Notes under the pieces: generated by a model | Databases searched by the model: none | The model's input: the letters and a program-made list of their open reading frames with translations, nothing else | What the model was told of the DNA's origin: nothing | Translations under genes and position numbers: made by a program | From: Perlucidibaca piscinae DSM 21586 | Lineage (GTDB): Bacteria; Pseudomonadota; Gammaproteobacteria; Pseudomonadales; Moraxellaceae | NCBI RefSeq assembly: GCF_000420045.1 | Contig: NZ_ATUE01000005.1 | Location: 722,089-786,088, forward strand | Length of the DNA: 64,000 bases | Direction: 5' to 3' | Shown here: positions 60,186-64,000 of the stretch, piece by piece | How positions within the stretch are numbered: the stretch's first letter is position 1 | Layout: the number at the start of each line of letters is the position of its first letter

Positions 60186-60527
60186 ATGAGTGAAGCAGGC
60201 GCGGCGCTGACCCTGAGTGATCAGGCGGCCGCCAAGGTACGCAAGTTGCGCGAAAGCGAGGGCAACGATGGCCTCAAGTTGCGTGTCTACATCACGGGGG
60301 GCGGCTGTGCCGGCTTCTCATACGGCTTCACCTTTGACGAGGCCCTCAAGGAGGGTGACTCGGTGTTCAGCAATGGCGATGTCACCATGCTGGTCGATCC
60401 GATGAGCTTCCAGTACCTGGTCGGCTCCGAAGTGGATTACGTCGAAGGGCTCAACGGCTCGCAGTTCGTGGTGCGCAACCCGAATGCCAGCTCGACCTGC
60501 GGCTGCGGTTCCTCGTTTTCTCTCTGA
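60186..60527 (+). CDS. erpA: ErpA, A-type iron-sulfur carrier
   Basis: ErpA delivers Fe-S clusters to apoproteins, including enzymes of isoprenoid synthesis and respiration. It has 113 residues. The three ligand cysteines are C41 (GGGCAGFSYGF) and C105/C107 (STCGCGSSF). VDPMSFQYLVGSEVDYVEGL is the family core. It is convergent with anmK, 6 bp apart. Confidence 0.96.
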   Translation: MSEAGAALTLSDQAAAKVRKLRESEGNDGLKLRVYITGGGCAGFSYGFTFDEALKEGDSVFSNGDVTMLVDPMSFQYLVGSEVDYVEGLNGSQFVVRNPNASSTCGCGSSFSL

Positions 60528-60533
60528 GCCGGC

Positions 60534-61661
60534 TCACGGCAGCGCCCGGCCGGTTCCGGCCGGGTAGTATCCCCCCAGTACACGCAGGCCGGATGCCCCG
60601 GTGACGTCCGGCAGGTTGCCGGCGAGGCCGTGACAGGTCTGGCGTGCCAGCCAGGCAAAGGCGCAGGCCTCGACCCAGAGCGGACTGATGCCGGCCTTGG
60701 CCGTGGTCTCCACCTGCCAGGCTGGCATGGCCTGTTGCAGTGCCTGCAGCAGCGTGCCGTTGTAGGCGCCACCTCCACAGACCAGCAACCGGCCCTGGCG
60801 GGCATGCCCCAGCACGGCAGCGGCGATGCTGCGTGCGGTCAGCTCGATCAGCGTTGCCTGCACGTCGACAGCCGCCAGTGACTGGGGGTGACGCGCCAGC
60901 TCCGCGTCCAGCCAGTCCATGCCGAAGGCCTCGCGCCCGGTGCTCTTGGGGTAGGCCTGTGCGAAATAGGGGTGACTCAGCAGCTGTGCCAGCAGGGCTG
61001 GCTGGCTGCGTCCCGTGGCCGCCCAGGCCCCGTTTTCGTCGTAGTGCCTGCCCTGGTGCCGCAGACACCAGCCGTCCAGCAGCATGTTGGCCGGTCCGGT
61101 GTCATAGCCCAGGGTGGGTTGACCAGGGAGCAGCACCGAGATGTTGGCGATGCCGCCAAGGTTGAGCACGACCGTCGCCGTGTCGTGGTGACGAAACACC
61201 GCATCATGAAAGGCCGGTACCAGCGGTGCCCCCTGGCCGCCGGCGGCAATGTCACGTCGGCGGAAGTCGGCCACCACGGCAATGCCGGTCTGTTCGGCGA
61301 TGCTGCTGGGGTCGCCGATCTGCCAGCTGAAGGCATGGCGCTGGGCCGGCCGATGCCGGATGGTCTGGCCGTGGCTGCCGATGGCGCGCACCGCCGTGGC
61401 GGGCACGCCTGCCGTTGCCAGCAGCTCGCGAGCCGTATCGGCAAAGGCTTCCGCGACCCAGCGATCGGCGCGCCCGGCACGCTCGATCTCGTCGGCGCCC
61501 GGTCTGCCCAGGGCCAGCAGCTCCTCGCGCTGCGCTGCTGACCAGGGCTGACTGTGACTGGCCAGAAGATGCATGCCGCGCTTTCCGTCGAAATGCACCA
61601 GCACGGCATCAATGGCGTCGACACTGGTGCCTGACATCAGGCCGATGAAGAGTTCCTGCAC
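60534..61661 (-). CDS. anmK: AnmK, anhydro-N-acetylmuramic acid kinase
   Basis: AnmK opens and phosphorylates anhydroMurNAc for peptidoglycan recycling. The 375-residue protein starts MQELFIGLMSGTSVDAIDAVL (ATP-binding SGTS loop). It has the catalytic region GSHGQTIRHRP, then NLGGIANISVL and GYDTGPANMLLDGW, then the C-terminal ATP site VCGGGAYNGTLLQAL. It lies next to tyrS and the rrn operon, as in Acinetobacter. Confidence 0.95.
   Translation of the reverse strand: MQELFIGLMSGTSVDAIDAVLVHFDGKRGMHLLASHSQPWSAAQREELLALGRPGADEIERAGRADRWVAEAFADTARELLATAGVPATAVRAIGSHGQTIRHRPAQRHAFSWQIGDPSSIAEQTGIAVVADFRRRDIAAGGQGAPLVPAFHDAVFRHHDTATVVLNLGGIANISVLLPGQPTLGYDTGPANMLLDGWCLRHQGRHYDENGAWAATGRSQPALLAQLLSHPYFAQAYPKSTGREAFGMDWLDAELARHPQSLAAVDVQATLIELTARSIAAAVLGHARQGRLLVCGGGAYNGTLLQALQQAMPAWQVETTAKAGISPLWVEACAFAWLARQTCHGLAGNLPDVTGASGLRVLGGYYPAGTGRALP
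60545..60564 (+). terminator. GC hairpin at the erpA-anmK junction
   Basis: CCCGGCCGG (60545-60553) and CCGGCCGGG (60556-60564) lie inside the anmK 3' end, downstream of erpA. There is no T run; a possible weak terminator for erpA. Confidence 0.35.
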
Positions 61662-61801
61662 GCCATGCCCCCGGTCCGCCGCTCGTGATCATTGCCGGCA
61701 AGCTTACTGGAGCCCGGATGCGGCGGCTACGTGAAGGCGGCGGGGGCTGCAGCCGCGCGAGGCAGTGGTACTATGCGCGCCTCAGCATGAGGAAGTGATT
61801 C

Positions 61802-63010
61802 ATGACGCCAGAACAGCAGTTGGCGCGCATCCAGCGCGGTACCGAGGAAATCATCCAGGTCGACGAGTTGCTGACTCGTTTGCAGAGCGGTCGACCGCTT
61901 CGGGTCAAGGCCGGTTTTGATCCGACGGCACCTGACCTGCACCTGGGCCACACCGTGCTGATCAACAAGCTCAAGGTATTCCAGGATCTGGGTCATGAGG
62001 TCATTTTCCTGATCGGCGACTTCACTGGCATGATCGGCGATCCCACCGGCAAGAACGTCACGCGCAAGCCGCTCACCGCCGAGCAGGTGGCCGCCAATGC
62101 CCGTACCTATGCCGAACAGGTGTTCAAGATTCTCGATCCGGCGCGTACCCGCGTGGTGTTCAACTCGGAGTGGATGAACACCAAGTCGGCTGCCGACATG
62201 ATCCAGCTGGCGGCGCAGTACACCGTGACGCGCATGATGGAGCGTGATGACTTCACCAAGCGTTTCGCCGCTCAGCAGCCGATTGCCATTCACGAGTTTC
62301 TCTATCCGCTGCTGCAGGGCTATGACTCGGTGGCGCTCGAGGCTGACGTCGAGCTCGGCGGCACTGACCAGAAGTTCAATCTGCTCATGGGACGCACGCT
62401 GCAGGGTCGCTACGGCCAGCCGGCACAGATCTGCATCACGCTGCCCATCCTCGAAGGTCTGGATGGCGTGCAGAAGATGTCCAAGTCGCTGGGCAATTAC
62501 GTCGGTGTCGCCGATGCCCCCGGCGAGATGTACCAGAAGCTGCTGTCGATTCCGGACACGGTGATCTGGCGTTACTTCGAGCTCCTCAGCTTCCGTCCGC
62601 TGGAAGAGGTCGAGGCGCTGCAGGCCGAGGTTGCCGCCGGCCGCAATCCCCAGGAGGTCAAGCGACTGCTGGCGGAGGAGATCATTGCCCGCTTTCATGG
62701 CGCGGAAGCCGCTGCCGGCGCGCACAAGGCGGCCGGCAACATCCTAGGCAAGGGCGAGATCCCCGATGATGTGCCTGAGGTGACGCTGACGCTGGATGCC
62801 GGTCAGGAGGCGCTGCATCTGGTGGCGGTGCTCAATCGTGCCGGCCTCACCCGCAATGCCGCCGCGGCCAAGGACGTCATTGCGCGCGGGGCTGTCTATG
62901 TCGATGGTCAGGTGGTGGATGCCGGCTTTGTCATGGCGGCGGGTGCCGTGCATGTCATCCAGGCCGGCAAGAAGGCGATCGCACGTGTGACGCTGTCGCG
63001 CGCGGGGTGA
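61802..63010 (+). CDS. tyrS: TyrS, tyrosyl-tRNA synthetase
   Basis: TyrS has 402 residues and is of the type that lacks long insertions near the active site (Pseudomonas-like). The class I motifs are DLHLGHTVLINKL (HIGH variant) and QKMSKSLGNY (KMSKS). The C-terminal S4 RNA-binding domain includes NRAGLTRNAAAAKDVIARGA. It is divergent from anmK and upstream of the rRNA operon. No T-box was seen in its leader. Confidence 0.97.
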   Translation: MTPEQQLARIQRGTEEIIQVDELLTRLQSGRPLRVKAGFDPTAPDLHLGHTVLINKLKVFQDLGHEVIFLIGDFTGMIGDPTGKNVTRKPLTAEQVAANARTYAEQVFKILDPARTRVVFNSEWMNTKSAADMIQLAAQYTVTRMMERDDFTKRFAAQQPIAIHEFLYPLLQGYDSVALEADVELGGTDQKFNLLMGRTLQGRYGQPAQICITLPILEGLDGVQKMSKSLGNYVGVADAPGEMYQKLLSIPDTVIWRYFELLSFRPLEEVEALQAEVAAGRNPQEVKRLLAEEIIARFHGAEAAAGAHKAAGNILGKGEIPDDVPEVTLTLDAGQEALHLVAVLNRAGLTRNAAAAKDVIARGAVYVDGQVVDAGFVMAAGAVHVIQAGKKAIARVTLSRAG

Positions 63011-63062
63011 TTGTCCGCGCCTGATCGTGTCGTGCCGCTTTCGCGGGGCACGTGCAGCAAGA

Positions 63063-63086
63063 GAACGCCGGCGTCAGCCGGCGTTC
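63063..63086 (+). terminator. Terminator-like hairpin after tyrS
   Basis: GAACGCCGGC (63063-63072), GTCA, GCCGGCGTTC (63077-63086), overlapping a second small hairpin TTCCGCA/TGCGGAA. It isolates tyrS from the rrn promoters. Confidence 0.75.
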
Positions 63087-63236
63087 CGCATTTTGCGGAA
63101 TGGCCCGTGCGGGATGCTGTGGCATGCCGCCGGACTGGGCTTTGATTGCTTTCTGAGCAGGCTGCTCGCGAAGTGATCATCGGGATCTGTTTTTGCCGAA
63201 AAAACGCGCACTCGGTGAGAGATTTCGAAAAGTGTG

Positions 63237-63264
63237 TTGACGGGTGGAATTGGCGGCCTATAAT
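63237..63264 (+). promoter_or_regulatory. rRNA promoter P1
   Basis: TTGACG (63237-63242), 16-bp spacer, perfect TATAAT (63259-63264), then a GCGCCCC discriminator typical of stringently controlled rrn P1 promoters. A-rich blocks upstream (near 63191-63204 and 63226-63232) may be UP-element or Fis sequences. Confidence 0.85.
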
Positions 63265-63294
63265 GCGCCCCACACCGACGCACTGAGCGCGGTG

Positions 63295-63399
63295 ATGCAG
63301 AAAAAGATTTTGAAATTCAACGACTTGAGTAAGCTGGCTGAGTGGTTTGATGGTGACCCTGAGGGGTTGCGAAATCGGCTCTCAGCGTCAGCAACGTGA
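63295..63399 (+). CDS. Possible 34-residue leader ORF between rrn promoters
   Basis: ATG 63295 opens 34 codons to TGA 63397. The protein begins MQKKILKFNDLSKLAEWF and ends with a Ser/Ala-rich SASAT tail. It would be carried on P1 transcripts only. There is no good ribosome site, and codon use is less GC-rich than in neighbours. It could be a remnant, a leader peptide or chance. Confidence 0.2.
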   Translation: MQKKILKFNDLSKLAEWFDGDPEGLRNRLSASAT

Positions 63400-63424
63400 T
63401 GCGAAATTAAATTGCAAAACGGTG

Positions 63425-63452
63425 TTGACACGGTGGCGAGATTCACTAGAAT
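63425..63452 (+). promoter_or_regulatory. rRNA promoter P2
   Basis: Consensus TTGACA (63425-63430), 16-bp spacer, TAGAAT (63447-63452). The bases around its -35 (GTGTTGAC) repeat those of P1, suggesting tandem duplication of the promoter. Confidence 0.85.
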
Positions 63453-63493
63453 ACGCCTCCTCGCAAGACGCGCTGCAGACGATGCAGCGACGA

Positions 63494-63504
63494 GTTCTTT
63501 AACA
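63494..63504 (+). promoter_or_regulatory. boxA antitermination element
   Basis: GTTCTTTAACA at 63494-63504 matches the rrn boxA core (CTCTTTAACA-like), the NusB/S10 loading site for rRNA antitermination with NusA. Confidence 0.7.
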
Positions 63505-63656
63505 GTTTGATCAGACAACTTGTGTGGGTTTTTGCAGTTGTGAAGAGCATCGATAGATGAACTTTCAACGGCAATTACTTACTCGTGAATTCATGAGCAA
63601 GACCAATTGTTCCGTTGAGCCAAGCTTGGTGGCCTTAAGCCACTAGTTGAAAAATT

Positions 63657-64000
<344 letters not shown>

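Larger units (their letters stand above)
63011..63656 (+). other. rrn leader region between tyrS and 16S rRNA
   Basis: This 646-bp gene-free stretch has lower GC than its neighbours. In order it holds the tyrS terminator, promoter P1, a 34-codon frame, promoter P2, boxA and the 16S processing stem region, with a GTGGC/GCCAC hairpin just before the mature 5' end. Confidence 0.85.

Overview
The window is a high-GC, housekeeping-rich chromosomal segment of a gammaproteobacterium. Gene order mixes Pseudomonas-type blocks (bamE/fur/recN/grpE/dnaK/dnaJ/dapB/carAB/greA; cbrAB/pcnB/folK/panBC; glmM/tpiA/secG) with an anmK-tyrS-16S rRNA junction of the kind found in Moraxellaceae. The 16S fragment and the GC content fit a high-GC Moraxellaceae member such as a Perlucidibaca-like organism; that placement is inference. 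No transposon, prophage or CRISPR array was seen.

Layout. 1-7.6 kb: end of an rnfH-like gene, bamE, fur, recN, then the heat-shock set grpE-dnaK-dnaJ with two clear sigma32-type promoters, and dapB. 7.6-12.7 kb: carA-carB-greA behind a promoter and a terminator-like attenuator. 12.8-18.5 kb: an accessory patch with a SlyB-like lipoprotein, a His-rich secreted protein, a META/HslJ lipoprotein, two overlapping genes of unknown function, a cyclic-nucleotide-domain patatin, a SugE/Gdx exporter and an Mpo1-like membrane protein. 18.6-34.5 kb: yhbY, rlmE-ftsH-folP-glmM-tpiA-secG, tRNA-Leu(GAG), initiator tRNA, rimP-nusA-infB-rbfA-truB-rpsO-pnp. 34.5-39 kb: a three-gene TRAP-type transporter (TatT-like lipoprotein, AdeT-like binding protein, large permease). 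39-43.3 kb (minus strand): panD, panC, panB, folK, pcnB. 43.3-48.2 kb: a CrcZ-like small RNA locus, cbrB, cbrA and a small cbrX-like gene. 48.2-51 kb: gluQRS, dksA, a Rieske protein, a PfkB sugar/nucleoside kinase. 51-61.7 kb: PBP1B, a DUF3108 protein, a tightly overlapping hemJ-thiD-thiE-hemL set, argC, a coiled-coil membrane protein, bactofilin, erpA, anmK. 61.8-64 kb: tyrS, a two-promoter rrn leader and the start of 16S rRNA.

Main observation. The 423-bp gap between cbrB and pcnB carries, on the cbrB strand, three GTTAC repeats, a good sigma54 -24/-12 element and then about 180 nt with three perfect AANAANAA (CA) motifs, two of them in hairpin loops. This is the position and logic of Pseudomonas CrcZ, the RNA that titrates Hfq/Crc. 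About 5 to 9 kb away, all three TRAP genes carry perfect AANAANAA motifs at their translation starts. Together these suggest a compact carbon-catabolite-repression circuit: CbrX/CbrA senses, CbrB with sigma54 drives the decoy RNA, and the RNA frees the TRAP mRNAs from Hfq/Crc. The parts are seen in sequence; the circuit is inference.

Other points: carA and truB probably use TTG starts; the pnp leader folds into a long RNase III-type stem; the initiator tRNA has a U1:U72 mispair; a 34-codon frame lies between the two rrn promoters.
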